Shown piece after piece: positions 1-8,310 of a stretch of DNA of 64,000 nt. The notes under the pieces were generated by a model, which saw nothing but the letters and a program-made list of their open reading frames with translations, had not been told where the DNA came from and made no database searches. Source of the stretch: Corynebacterium sp. (GTDB lineage: Bacteria; Actinomycetota; Actinomycetes; Mycobacteriales; Mycobacteriaceae); the NCBI RefSeq assembly GCF_030532965.1, contig NZ_JAUNKC010000013.1:1-64000 (forward strand), given 5' to 3'. Position numbers and translations under genes: made by a program. Numbering within the stretch: the first letter of the stretch is position 1; the number at the start of each line of letters is the position of its first letter.

Positions 1-164
1 ACCAAACAACATTCACCCACAAAATCTAAGCTTTTGAAATGAGACCACTATACTTTTCGGACGTACCCGTCTGTCTTTGGCGACCATACGCGAGGGAAGA
101 AGCTGGGTACATGAGGCTATTCTGACAGCAAAATGCTAAAGAAAATCGCATATATAGAAAACCA

Positions 165-192
165 TTGACCTGGTTACTCTTCTGGGTATAGT
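165..192 (+). promoter_or_regulatory. Candidate promoter of the bacteriocin operon
   Basis: A TTGACC -35-like box (165-170) and a TATAGT -10-like box (187-192) are separated by 16 bp and lie just upstream of the membrane-protein gene. The predicted start of transcription is near position 199. The first 164 bases of the window hold no gene that I can support. Inferred from sequence only. Confidence 0.5.
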
Positions 193-248
193 ATGCGCTA
201 CAAGCACTTGGCTTGAAAATGTTAAAGGTCAGACAGGTTAATTGGTCT

Positions 249-2348
249 ATGCCCGTCATGCAGACTATAAAGGTATCCGCTTTGGATACGACCTCCGATA
301 AGACTCGTCGTTCGGGGTCCAATTCTGGGACCGCGCTTATCCGCTGTGCTTTGGTTATGGCTGTGCTGGTGGGCGCGGTTCTCAGCTACTGGTCTAGCGC
401 TACACTTGAGCAGGTCATGATGCCTGGCACTAATGCTGCTATTCGTGTGCAAACTTTTGCTAAAGATGGCAGTGATCCAGCGGTCATTTTGAGTGATTTG
501 AATGATCTCGCGCGTTCTTCGGGTGGAACGATCTATGTTAATATTCCGCATCCTGAAGGCAAGACTGTTTATGCTGCGGGAACACGGACGGATGATTGGA
601 TCACACACGGCTACACCGGTATCCTTGGCTCTCCGTCGATTACGGTCGTGGAGTTATCACAGCTACCTCACGGTGATTACCGGCAAATTCTAGAACTTAC
701 TGGTGGTCGGGATTTCTATGGCGAGGTTTCTGCGTATCTTACCGAACATGGAGCCCAACACGAGTTCATGGTTTTCCAACCGTGGACGTTGTTTGCAGGA
801 GTCGCTGCGTTAGGTGATTTAACCAAGCTATTGGTGGGTTTCTGTGTGGCGTTGTGCGTGATTGGTGTGATGTTGAATTCGCACGCAGATGCTGTGCGCA
901 GGCTGCATGGGTATGGTATCTGGCAAAGCACAATACACGAGTTAAAGCGTGCCGCCGGTTGGGCAGCACCCATTATGGTAGCGCTGGTGGTTTTGGGGAT
1001 CGTCGGGTTGGGATTGTTGACCAATGTGTATTCAGCAATTCAGTTGGCGATATTTAACGCATTGCTTATTGGTGGGTCGTTGGTGGTGTGCGTTGGTTCC
1101 ATTGTTTTATCGTTAATTGGGTTGCGTCAGTTATCGATTGTCTCGTTGTTGGCGGGGAAACTACCGGGGAAAACGGTGCTCGCTGGGGTGTATGCCATTC
1201 GTGTCGGTGCTGGGGTTATGGTGTTGATGATGCTGATTGCAGCAGTAAATCACAGTACTGAATGGTTGAGACAACACAGCGAAGTGCAACGGTGGGCAAA
1301 CACAGGCGAAGCATACGCGCTGGAACTAAGTGGTGCGCGAAGTGCGGATGATCTTTTAGCGTCCGGTCGGGATATGGCGACAAAGCTGCGGGAGATTTCT
1401 ACCGAACACCGCCTGTTATACGCGCAATATAACTATCGAGGTTCCATGCCGACGAGTGGCTTGGATCGTGATGTGATGGTGTATAACGAAACAGCAGCAC
1501 GTCAATCACTATCAGGTCCGTTGCGAGACGCATTTATGAACGCCCCACGCGATGGCCGATTACTATGGCTGCAGCCGGATAATCTGCCAAAAGAAACCAA
1601 TATTGCAATGTTGCAGCAATTGTCTAGTGAGAGCATACAGGTTGACGGGGAATGGGAGACGGTGATTTATCCGGCGGGAAGTTCTCAAGCTTTCACCTGG
1701 GAGACTAGCTTTGATGAATGGATAAATCCTGCTGAAACCCCTGACCCGATTGTTGCGGTTTTCCCCGACGACAACATTCCTGTCAATGATCGAAATTTGG
1801 CAGCGGCGTTGACTCAATCTGATGTGATGCTTACTGATTATGCTGATTATCAACGCCTTCAATCAGATGAGCAGGTGGGGAGTTTTATTCGCTCGGCTGA
1901 TAATGTTGCCAGCAAGTGGGCGTCGAATCATCAACAAATGAGCCGGAACACGTGGGTGTATCTGGGTGGATTTGTTGCGGGAGTGTTGTTGAGTTTTATT
2001 GCCGCGTTGGCATTGTTGTACAGCTGTTTGCGGGTGTTGCATCAGCGTTTGCGTGCTTCCTATATACATGGGGTGTGGCCACGGGGGATCATGTGGGGTA
2101 TTGCCGGTGCGGAAATCATGACGCTGATTGTTTATCTCGCATTCTTGTGGAATAGGGGTGCTCTTGTACGTGGATGGACCAATGGACCAATGGCTGGTGC
2201 GGCCGAACCTTCGCTCATGGCGTTATTCAGTGTCCCGACTGTTGCTTGGTGGTTTGCTGTTGTCTTATCAATTGTTCTTTCGTTGCCGGTCACCGCGCTG
2301 TGGCTACGCCGCTACAGTATCAACCAACTAATCCACACTAGAAAGTAG
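249..2348 (+). CDS. Lactococcin-972-type bacteriocin-associated membrane protein
   Basis: A large integral membrane protein, up to 699 residues. An N-terminal membrane segment (about residues 30-50 from this start) precedes an extracellular region, a block of four or more hydrophobic helices in the middle, a second soluble loop and three C-terminal helices. This is the layout of the bacteriocin-associated integral membrane family (DUF1430/TIGR01654-like, with an FtsX/MacB-like fold) that is paired with an ABC ATPase in lactococcin 972 clusters. Here the ATPase gene follows after 3 bp and the bacteriocin gene comes third. The expected role is export of, or immunity to, the bacteriocin. The start is uncertain: the frame is open from TTG 213, with ATG codons at 219, 249 and 258 and only a weak AGG-type ribosome site, so 249 is a compromise. 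The family call rests on architecture and context more than on a motif. Confidence 0.75.
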   Translation: MPVMQTIKVSALDTTSDKTRRSGSNSGTALIRCALVMAVLVGAVLSYWSSATLEQVMMPGTNAAIRVQTFAKDGSDPAVILSDLNDLARSSGGTIYVNIPHPEGKTVYAAGTRTDDWITHGYTGILGSPSITVVELSQLPHGDYRQILELTGGRDFYGEVSAYLTEHGAQHEFMVFQPWTLFAGVAALGDLTKLLVGFCVALCVIGVMLNSHADAVRRLHGYGIWQSTIHELKRAAGWAAPIMVALVVLGIVGLGLLTNVYSAIQLAIFNALLIGGSLVVCVGSIVLSLIGLRQLSIVSLLAGKLPGKTVLAGVYAIRVGAGVMVLMMLIAAVNHSTEWLRQHSEVQRWANTGEAYALELSGARSADDLLASGRDMATKLREISTEHRLLYAQYNYRGSMPTSGLDRDVMVYNETAARQSLSGPLRDAFMNAPRDGRLLWLQPDNLPKETNIAMLQQLSSESIQVDGEWETVIYPAGSSQAFTWETSFDEWINPAETPDPIVAVFPDDNIPVNDRNLAAALTQSDVMLTDYADYQRLQSDEQVGSFIRSADNVASKWASNHQQMSRNTWVYLGGFVAGVLLSFIAALALLYSCLRVLHQRLRASYIHGVWPRGIMWGIAGAEIMTLIVYLAFLWNRGALVRGWTNGPMAGAAEPSLMALFSVPTVAWWFAVVLSIVLSLPVTALWLRRYSINQLIHTRK

Positions 2349-2351
2349 AAC

Positions 2352-2999
2352 ATGATGGAAAGAATCAAAGCAGTGGGTGTGACCAAGCAGGTGGGGCCAA
2401 AGTCTCATGCTCGCACCTTGTGGAAAGACCTTGATCTTGAGGTGAATTCTGGTGAAATGGTGTGCATCACCGGTGCGTCGGGGAGCGGGAAAAGTACCCT
2501 GTTGAATTGCTTGGGATTGTTGGACACAGTGGAAGCTGGCACGATTTCGTTGAATGGTACTGATGTTACGGGCGCATCGGCACGCGCGCGCATGCGCATG
2601 CGGCGGGAGAACATTGGGTATCTGTTTCAGGACTACGCACTGATTGATAACGACACGGTGGAGCAAAATGTGCGGATCGCACGGACTACTAAAAACAAAG
2701 ACGCGTTAAGTGTTGAGGATGCGTTGGAAGCTGTTGGTTTGGGGGGTCGGGGTTCCGAGCAAGTTTTCCAGTTCAGTGGTGGCGAGCAGCAGCGCGTAGC
2801 GATGGCCCGGTTATTGGTGCGAAAACCCAGCATTGTATTGGCGGATGAACCAACAGCGTCGTTGGATCGTACGAATGCAACCATAATTTTAGGGCAATTA
2901 CGTGACCTGGCGCGCGAGGGCGCGGCGGTTGTTGTGGTGAGCCATGACCCGTGGGTTATTGAACAATGTAGTAGGAAAAAGGAGTTGAAAACAGCATGA
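2352..2999 (+). CDS. ABC transporter ATPase of the lactococcin-972 cluster
   Basis: A 215-residue ABC ATPase of the LolD/MacB type. Walker A is GASGSGKST (residues 41-49), a Q-loop sits in YLFQDYALID, the signature is FSGGEQQRVAMA and Walker B is IVLADEPTASLD, followed by the H-loop VVSHD. All catalytic elements are intact, so it should hydrolyse ATP for the membrane protein encoded immediately upstream. It begins 3 bp after that gene and overlaps the bacteriocin gene by four bases (ATGA), so the three are almost certainly one transcript with translational coupling. The pair matches the putative bacteriocin exporter ATPase group (TIGR03608-like) known from lactococcin 972 loci. Confidence 0.9.
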   Translation: MMERIKAVGVTKQVGPKSHARTLWKDLDLEVNSGEMVCITGASGSGKSTLLNCLGLLDTVEAGTISLNGTDVTGASARARMRMRRENIGYLFQDYALIDNDTVEQNVRIARTTKNKDALSVEDALEAVGLGGRGSEQVFQFSGGEQQRVAMARLLVRKPSIVLADEPTASLDRTNATIILGQLRDLAREGAAVVVVSHDPWVIEQCSRKKELKTA

Positions 3000-3316
3000 A
3001 AGCCAAGAAAATCGCAGCGGCCGTAGTCGCGATGGTCGTCATTATCGGCGGTGGTGGCTACGCATCGGCGGAACGAAAAAACATAGGCTCACACACCATT
3101 ACCCCACCTGAAGGTGGCGAATGGGATTATGGCGCTTCGGGTGGTCGAACGTGGTCGAACTTCCTGCATGATAAGCCACATGCCACGAGTGTTCACGGGC
3201 ATGAATTTCACGACAGTGGTTGCGTTAAGGGTGGGGAATGGGCGAGAGCACAAGCCTCTCAGCGGTGGATGCCGTTCGTGAGGGACGAACAATCACGACG
3301 CTTATGCGACGACTAA
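2996..3316 (+). CDS. Lactococcin-972 family bacteriocin precursor
   Basis: A small secreted protein of 106 residues. A positively charged start (MKAKK), a hydrophobic core and an Ala-Ser-Ala site predict signal peptidase I cleavage after residue 25, leaving about 81 residues. The mature part opens with GGEWDYGASGGRTWSNF and has the His/Ser-rich segment HDKPHATSVHG, the pattern of lactococcin 972 (a GGxWxYG motif followed by WSxY/F). Lactococcin 972 is known to block septum formation by binding lipid II; the same target here is inference. The mature protein has two cysteines, one in the middle and one near the C terminus, which could form a disulfide. The gene overlaps the ATPase by ATGA and is the last of the operon, whereas in the classic loci the bacteriocin gene comes first. 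Confidence 0.85.
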   Translation: MKAKKIAAAVVAMVVIIGGGGYASAERKNIGSHTITPPEGGEWDYGASGGRTWSNFLHDKPHATSVHGHEFHDSGCVKGGEWARAQASQRWMPFVRDEQSRRLCDD

Positions 3317-3383
3317 TTGTGCGCAACTAAACACCACGCCGAACCTCGCCTCATAAGACGCAGGGGTGAGGTGATGCGGGTGG

Positions 3384-3394
3384 CGTCGACAAGC
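3384..3394 (+). repeat. CGTCGANAAGC dispersed motif, intergenic copy
   Basis: Exact copy (N = C) in the gap between the end of the bacteriocin operon and the convergent DUF4253-like gene. It is one of 31 copies in the window; see the finding on this motif. Confidence 0.8.
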
Positions 3395-3412
3395 GAAAAC
3401 AGCGTTCGCGGT

Positions 3413-4225
3413 TTACCAGAAAAACTCCCACACCCCCTCGTACTGCACTTGCTCAAAGTAGAAGTCGAAACCCATGGTGTTTCCGTCAGCGGTGGAGCCA
3501 AAAACGAACTGTTCCATCGCCATGTAAACGTCGTCTATGTCGCTGTCGATGGGTGGGTTCTGTAATTCCAGCCCTTCTGGCGATACATGGGTGACTGCAG
3601 CCCCAAAACGTTGTTCCCAACTGGCCAACACCGCAGTAAATTCCGCCGGTGTAAGCGCCGGAACCTTCGTTGGTCGCCACTGGATGGTCATGGGAACCTC
3701 GGCGGGGCGGGTTACCTGAACTACCAGGAAGTCTTCACCTGTGTAAAACTCCCCGCGTTCGGAAAAATGCGTCGTAAATTCGTGGTCGATTGCGAAGAAA
3801 TTGCGGTAGTCCAGCTCCGTGTCCAGCGTGTATTCCGCCAACCCGGCAACCTTGAACGCACCATCAGCAAACCGTGCCGTGAAAAGCTCACTCACCTCAA
3901 TAAACCGGTAATCGCTCACCTGCGGAGTCACGGTGGTGGGTGCGAAGTCCCTAACACTAATCGGCCACCAACCATCCCGGTGGAAATTGCCAATCAAGTC
4001 AATGGCAAAGCGGGAGAACTCACCATTATTAGCCCCATCCACCGTGGCGGGTACCCGCAGCGCAATGGGCTTTCCGGTTTCGGAACTGACAACCGGGAAA
4101 TAACGAAAGCCATGACTGTCTAACACCGGCATCAATTCAGTTATGGGACGCGGTGCTGGGCATTCAAGTGCTACCCCTTCGATTTCCGCCAGCTTCCGAC
4201 GAGAAAACAACCCCCATAATGACAT
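3413..4225 (-). CDS. DUF4253-like protein
   Basis: A soluble protein of 270 residues from the ATG chosen here (MSLWGLFSRRKL). No signal peptide or membrane helix is visible. The C-terminal third has W-x2-RFGAAVTHVSPEGLEL followed by an acidic helix ending in MEQFVF, which resembles the DUF4253 domain (WxxRFGA, then EHFAF). The function of that domain is not known. The frame is open to a TTG at 4294 but the ATG at 4225 gives a more natural N terminus; neither has a strong ribosome site. It lies 76 bp downstream of the secreted-protein gene on the same strand and could be cotranscribed with it. Confidence 0.6.
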   Translation of the reverse strand: MSLWGLFSRRKLAEIEGVALECPAPRPITELMPVLDSHGFRYFPVVSSETGKPIALRVPATVDGANNGEFSRFAIDLIGNFHRDGWWPISVRDFAPTTVTPQVSDYRFIEVSELFTARFADGAFKVAGLAEYTLDTELDYRNFFAIDHEFTTHFSERGEFYTGEDFLVVQVTRPAEVPMTIQWRPTKVPALTPAEFTAVLASWEQRFGAAVTHVSPEGLELQNPPIDSDIDDVYMAMEQFVFGSTADGNTMGFDFYFEQVQYEGVWEFFW

Positions 4226-4301
4226 GGCACCACATACTTTCAGCCGAGTTTCCAACACAACTGGTCTCAATGCTAAAGCATGTTGCCATGTCAAAAGTGT
4301 A

Positions 4302-5330
4302 TTAGCGGAACACTACCGTCCCGATGGTCACCCCACCTGCGGTAATCTGTTGCTCGCCCGTCACCCCGGCGACCTGCCCGATCTCCCGGCGCGCCATGCT
4401 GTCGATGCCGACGTTATGCGCGGTGGATACTTCCGCCGTCACCGCCCATTTTCCATCGCCACGTGGTTCCAGCCACGGGTTAGCTATCGCCACTTCCACG
4501 GCATTATATTTCGCCGTTGCCGTCACCGTTCCCCGGTAACGCATGATGCCGTCGCCCGCGTCATCGGCCTTGCTAAAGGTCACGCGATTGCCGGTTTTCG
4601 CCGCGCCGTGGGTCGGGTTGATGCCACCTTTCATGGCACCGGTCAGCCTCACAAGTTGTGCGGCGTCGAAGTCCAGGTCGGGGCTTGCCGGTTTCGGAGT
4701 ATTGGGCCCTGGCTCCGCGCTGTAGGGGATAGGGATATACATTTCCTCTGCTGGGTTTACGGAACCCGCGCCCGCGTACACGTAGATTCCCCAGTTATTT
4801 CCCGGCGTGTGTTCCGGCGGATCAACTACGATGCGGGCGGTGAAACTTCCGTCGGCGTTCATCGGTTGGGCGACCCGGGCAATTGAGCGCCGGAAATCGA
4901 CCGGCGCGGTGGGGATCGCTTCGAGGGTGCCCGCTGGCATCACCCATGCCATGCGGTCGTGTGGATGTTTCCGGTTAGCTTCCGGGGCGCCTTCGCTGGG
5001 TTTCCAGTGATCCGGCAGGCCGGTGTACATGACAAACACGCCGTTTGGCACCCCAGGCGGTACCGGAATGGCGAAACCGCCGCGGTTTGCCCCTGGGTCG
5101 AACCCGGTTCCGTGCACTAACAGTGTGTCGCCGCGGCGAACGGGGCCGGTGACCGGGTTACCGGCCGCATCGGTTACCGTGACTTTTGGCTGCGCCTGAA
5201 CCGCGGATTTCGGTAACGCTGGGTGATTATCGGGAATGGTGGGGATCGCCACCGCCGCCGTGCTTAACGACGCACTCAATACGGCTGTTGCGGCAGCAAT
5301 TGACAGGAGAGAGGCACGCGAAAACTTCAT
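4302..5330 (-). CDS. Secreted Ig-like surface protein, probably iron-regulated
   Basis: A 342-residue exported protein. The start MKFSRASLLSIAAATAVL is followed by a hydrophobic stretch and AVA, a typical Sec signal peptide. The mature part carries an Ig-like module with VTGPVRRGDTLLVHGTGFDP and later NNWGIYVYAGAGSVNP, the arrangement found beside Htaa (heme-binding) domains in corynebacterial surface proteins. I do not see a convincing Htaa core itself, so heme binding is only a hypothesis. No LPxTG motif and no C-terminal membrane helix are present, so it should be released or loosely attached. A DtxR-like box lies directly upstream of the ATG, pointing to expression under iron limitation. 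A GTG at 5354 is an alternative start but would place coding sequence over that box. Confidence 0.65.
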   Translation of the reverse strand: MKFSRASLLSIAAATAVLSASLSTAAVAIPTIPDNHPALPKSAVQAQPKVTVTDAAGNPVTGPVRRGDTLLVHGTGFDPGANRGGFAIPVPPGVPNGVFVMYTGLPDHWKPSEGAPEANRKHPHDRMAWVMPAGTLEAIPTAPVDFRRSIARVAQPMNADGSFTARIVVDPPEHTPGNNWGIYVYAGAGSVNPAEEMYIPIPYSAEPGPNTPKPASPDLDFDAAQLVRLTGAMKGGINPTHGAAKTGNRVTFSKADDAGDGIMRYRGTVTATAKYNAVEVAIANPWLEPRGDGKWAVTAEVSTAHNVGIDSMARREIGQVAGVTGEQQITAGGVTIGTVVFR

Positions 5331-5334
5331 ACTT

Positions 5335-5353
5335 TTAGGGTAGCCTTTACTCA
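5335..5353 (-). promoter_or_regulatory. DtxR-like iron box
   Basis: TTAGGGTAGCCTTTACTCA (plus strand) matches 14 of 19 positions of the DtxR consensus TTAGGTTAGCCTAACCTAA and ends five bases from the ATG of the secreted-protein gene. DtxR with Fe2+ would repress that gene. The spacing suggests a very short or absent 5' leader. Confidence 0.5.
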
Positions 5354-5390
5354 CCCCCGGTGATGTAAGGTGCGGCGTGTTTCACAGCTT

Positions 5391-5401
5391 GCTTATCGAC
5401 G
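5391..5401 (-). repeat. CGTCGANAAGC dispersed motif, intergenic copy
   Basis: Minus-strand copy (N = T) between the secreted-protein gene and the end of the Fic gene. Confidence 0.8.
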
Positions 5402-5419
5402 CCCCATCACCGAGGTGGG

Positions 5420-6649
5420 TTACACCAGTTCTAGATATTTCCGCCCATGATCCGACAATTTATACCGTTTCGGCTTCGTCGCAGTCGCTTCCACCGCACC
5501 TTCTTGTTCCAGGTCTTGTAGGTAACGGCGGGTTTGCTGCTCGCTTTTTTCCATCATCTCCGCAAGGTCTTTAAGGATCACGCCTCCTGCCGAACCGAAT
5601 ATCGATTCTTGCCCGAGAATAAACAATATATTGATAGTGTGCTTGCGCATTTTGCTGGAATTATCTTGCTCAAGCTCCCGCAGCGTGTCTTCCAGCTGAT
5701 CCATGCGTTCTTTATAATCGCGTAGTTGTTGGGTTACTTTGCGCTGGGCAGCCTCGATAAGTTCAAGCAGGTCAAGAACAAATGGCGTAACCTCGCCGTA
5801 GTTGAGTTGCTCCTCAACTTCCATAAACGCTTTGTAATATTTGTTTTTCTGCTTATTAATAACCTGCGATAGCGATAACGCCGTGGGAATAGACAGCAGG
5901 TGCGTAAGGCTGAGCCCGAACATGAACCTACCGACCCGGCCATTGCCGTCGTACAACGGGTGGATATATTTGAACATGAAATGTGAAACGATCGCCGCAA
6001 TCAATCGAGGCACATCCTGATCCGCCATAACGGTGAACATGACATTCACTGCGTCGATGATTATCGATTCTGGAGTTAGACCACTGTGGACCTTCTCGTT
6101 GCTCCCATCGAAAATGTGGACCGGCTCATTCCGAAACAGCTCGCCATCGAGCTGATCTTCGTCCGCTATTTCCCCGGCCAACAGCTTGTAATAAAGCGCG
6201 CGGAGCTCTGTTGCCGTTTCTGGCAGGCGTAGTTTGCCATCGGCAATCCCCAGATATAACCGCGCCATTTCCAAAAACCGTCGGTTCTTGGGTGCTGCAC
6301 GACCCTTAATCGCAGCGATCGCCTCGCCGACTTCCTGCCTGGTTGAACGCACTCCCTCAATATCATTTGTGGCAACGATTTCGTCCATGATGAGATTCTC
6401 CACCCACGACCGTCGCGCGACCCGTGGCAGTCCACCCCATAGGGCAAAATTCTCCAATTCCTGGTACACGATGCGCTCTATGCTGCGCGTCATGGTCGGT
6501 GTGACTAGGCAGAACAGTTGGTGTTCTCCGACTGTAAAATCCCAGGTGAGTGCGGATTCGGAATGAAACCGTGCGCGGTAAAGCGACACGGCCGTGTCCT
6601 CATCGGATGCGTGAAACTGCTGTTTAAGCGTCCGATACTTTTTCGCCAC
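5420..6649 (-). CDS. Fic family protein (class II, with C-terminal winged helix)
   Basis: A 409-residue Fic protein. The catalytic motif HPLYDGNGRVGR is complete (residues 230-241), with the histidine and the phosphate-binding loop needed to transfer AMP from ATP to a target hydroxyl. An inhibitory-helix motif TNDIEG lies N-terminal to the Fic core (residues 94-99), which defines class II enzymes that are autoinhibited by the glutamate. A long helical segment (about 300-340) and a C-terminal winged-helix DNA-binding domain (about 345-405, DLAEMMEKSEQQTRRYLQDLEQ) follow. The usual N-terminal Fic_N region is present. The start is GTG. The winged helix, and three palindromic repeats immediately upstream of the gene, suggest autoregulation. 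The target is unknown, and no separate antitoxin gene is adjacent. Confidence 0.9.
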   Translation of the reverse strand: MAKKYRTLKQQFHASDEDTAVSLYRARFHSESALTWDFTVGEHQLFCLVTPTMTRSIERIVYQELENFALWGGLPRVARRSWVENLIMDEIVATNDIEGVRSTRQEVGEAIAAIKGRAAPKNRRFLEMARLYLGIADGKLRLPETATELRALYYKLLAGEIADEDQLDGELFRNEPVHIFDGSNEKVHSGLTPESIIIDAVNVMFTVMADQDVPRLIAAIVSHFMFKYIHPLYDGNGRVGRFMFGLSLTHLLSIPTALSLSQVINKQKNKYYKAFMEVEEQLNYGEVTPFVLDLLELIEAAQRKVTQQLRDYKERMDQLEDTLRELEQDNSSKMRKHTINILFILGQESIFGSAGGVILKDLAEMMEKSEQQTRRYLQDLEQEGAVEATATKPKRYKLSDHGRKYLELV

Positions 6650-6665
6650 AGCCCCTACTTAACCT

Positions 6666-6804
6666 AAGTCATCAGAATCGGCATTTTTGGTAATCTTTCT
6701 CCCCAAACCCTAACAAAGATTGTCAAAAATCGCGTTCTTGACCATCTTTGGGTTCGAGGCGCGCCCTAAGTTATCACAATCGGGGTTTTTGATAATTTTT
6801 AAGG
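6666..6804 (-). promoter_or_regulatory. Three operator-like imperfect palindromic repeats upstream of fic
   Basis: Three related units of about 33-37 bp occupy 6666-6698, 6715-6749 and 6768-6804. Units one and three share the pattern AAGTYATCANAATCGG then TTTTTGRTAATYTTT. The middle unit is a clear inverted repeat (AAAGATTGTCAA at 6715-6726 against TTGACCATCTTT at 6738-6749). They lie 17 to 155 bp upstream of the Fic gene start and are most simply read as binding sites for its winged-helix domain or another regulator. Confidence 0.55.
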
Positions 6805-6869
6805 TTTCGGTTGGTGCTTGTGACTCTGCTCGGCGGAATCTTTTCTTGTCGCCGTTCGTTATTGGTTAC

Positions 6870-7057
6870 ATGAACATTGATATTTGGTCTGATTACGTCT
6901 GCCCGTTTTGCTGGGTTCGGAAGAGACCGCGCGCACACTAGGGGTGACCAGCGTTCCGTTTTACGTGTTTAACAATACAATCGCAGTCAACGGCACCCAG
7001 CCACCAGGTATGTTTGTAAAAGCATTGCGCCAGGCATGGTCAGCTGGGGAACCCTAG
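6870..7057 (+). pseudogene. Remnant of a FrnE-type DsbA family oxidoreductase
   Basis: The ATG at 6870 opens a frame reading MNIDIWSDYVCPFCWV, the start of FrnE-like DsbA proteins with their CPFC active site, but it stops after 23 residues. In another frame the sequence continues as LGVTSVPFYVFNNTIAVNG and then QPPGMFVKALRQAW, the C terminus of the same family including the cis-proline loop SVPFYVF, ending at TAG 7055-7057. The central helical insert (well over 100 residues in intact members) is gone and the junction is out of frame. No function can remain. Confidence 0.8.
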
Positions 7058-7073
7058 TCTCCCCTTAATTGAA

Positions 7074-8303
7074 CTATTCTTCATCATCGTTACGCCTTTT
7101 TCGAGTCTGCTTTTCCGGAACGATGAGTTTGGGTTCCACTCGCTTCATAAATTGCGCGAAATGGGGCACAGTGAATGCTGTAACCCCATAGGACGGTGTA
7201 TATAACAGCCCCATATCAATAAGCTGTTTGCGTACTGACGCCACGTTGATTACTTCCCTTCCCATTACATGCGCAACGGCGGCAGAGGATTGCGGTTCAG
7301 ATCCCAGTTCGGCCATCGCCCGTAAATAGGCTCGCTGAAGCACGGTACATCGATCAAGTCTCACCCGAAAGAATGAAGAATCTAGTTTATTTTCATACCT
7401 ATCACAAGCATTATCCACATCTTCACTTGTTATCGGTGACCGTTCCGCTTGTAGCCATATTGCAGACCCGATTTCTTGAAGAAAATAGGGATATCCTTCC
7501 GTAATACTGATTGCCTTCTCCAAAGCATTATCGTCAATCTCAACATCTTCTTCACGTGCTGGCTCGACAAGCGCTTTCCTAGAATCTTGCTCTTTAAGTG
7601 AACCTATTTCTATAAAAACAAATAAACGCTCCGCATAAGATTTTGCGTCACCTAAGAGTTCAGCAATCTGCGGCAACCCGGCACCAACCATCGTGACAGG
7701 TAACTTTCGTTGAACCGTCTTGTGCAACGCCGTAATTAGTGCTTCTAATTGTGACCTAGTCAAAAATTGAATCTCGTCAATAAGTAAAACAACACCCCGT
7801 TCTTTTTCTTTCGCAGCTTCACCTACTGCAATCAAAACCTCAGTTAGGTCTTGGCTCATAATGTTGGTGTCCGCACGACCTTCAAGGGGTTCTACATCCA
7901 GCCCTAGCGATAATGAACCTTCTGGGTTTACTGTGACACTAAATGAACTTAAGATCGCCGCTAGGCGTTTCACTTTTCCCGACCATTTCGACTTTGGCGA
8001 AAGCTCAAATAGGCACTCTCTTATTTTATATAGGAAAGTAGTTTTAAACGCTTGATCGTCATGTTTAGCCGCCTCAATTTCCAATACAACCCAGTCTTTT
8101 TTGAGGGCGCGGTCTCTGAACTCGCTGAGCAAAACAGTCTTGCCAACTCCTCGTAGGCCAGTGATAATCATTGATTGAGCAGTTCTGCCCTTTTCGAGAC
8201 GCCCAAGCAATAGGTCGAATTTTTCTACTTGTTCGTCACGCCCAGCAACTACCGGAGGTTGCGCGCCGGCGTTAGGTGTATAGGGGTTATTCAAAGCATC
8301 CAT
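7074..8303 (-). CDS. AAA family ATPase (ORC/Cdc6-like P-loop protein)
   Basis: A 409-residue ATPase. Walker A is GLRGVGKT (residues 49-56) and Walker B is VVLLIDEIQ, followed by a sensor region (TMVGAGLPQ), a helical lid (ISITEGYPYFLQEIGSAIW) and a C-terminal winged-helix-like segment (residues 320-385). This is the architecture of the AAA_16/ORC-Cdc6-like ATPases common in Actinobacteria, often next to mobile or regulatory genes. A Lys/Arg-rich tail and acidic end (KQTRKRRNDDEE) follow. The function is not known. The ATG lies 8 bp from a 59-bp palindrome, leaving no room for a normal ribosome site, so the message is either leaderless or tightly controlled by that structure. Confidence 0.8.
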   Translation of the reverse strand: MDALNNPYTPNAGAQPPVVAGRDEQVEKFDLLLGRLEKGRTAQSMIITGLRGVGKTVLLSEFRDRALKKDWVVLEIEAAKHDDQAFKTTFLYKIRECLFELSPKSKWSGKVKRLAAILSSFSVTVNPEGSLSLGLDVEPLEGRADTNIMSQDLTEVLIAVGEAAKEKERGVVLLIDEIQFLTRSQLEALITALHKTVQRKLPVTMVGAGLPQIAELLGDAKSYAERLFVFIEIGSLKEQDSRKALVEPAREEDVEIDDNALEKAISITEGYPYFLQEIGSAIWLQAERSPITSEDVDNACDRYENKLDSSFFRVRLDRCTVLQRAYLRAMAELGSEPQSSAAVAHVMGREVINVASVRKQLIDMGLLYTPSYGVTAFTVPHFAQFMKRVEPKLIVPEKQTRKRRNDDEE

Positions 8304-8310
8304 AGTTTAA

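Noticed and set aside
4143..4886. 247-codon plus-strand frame overlapping the secreted protein and DUF4253-like genes
   Set aside because: It is antisense to two genes with clear coding character and has no recognisable protein features.
6656..6668. Second DtxR-like half-site (TTAACCTAAG) before the Fic gene
   Set aside because: Only one half matches and it overlaps the start of the Fic-associated repeats.
6666..6804. Possible CRISPR-like array
   Set aside because: Only three imperfect units, spacers of about 16-18 bp, and internal dyad symmetry typical of operators; no cas genes.
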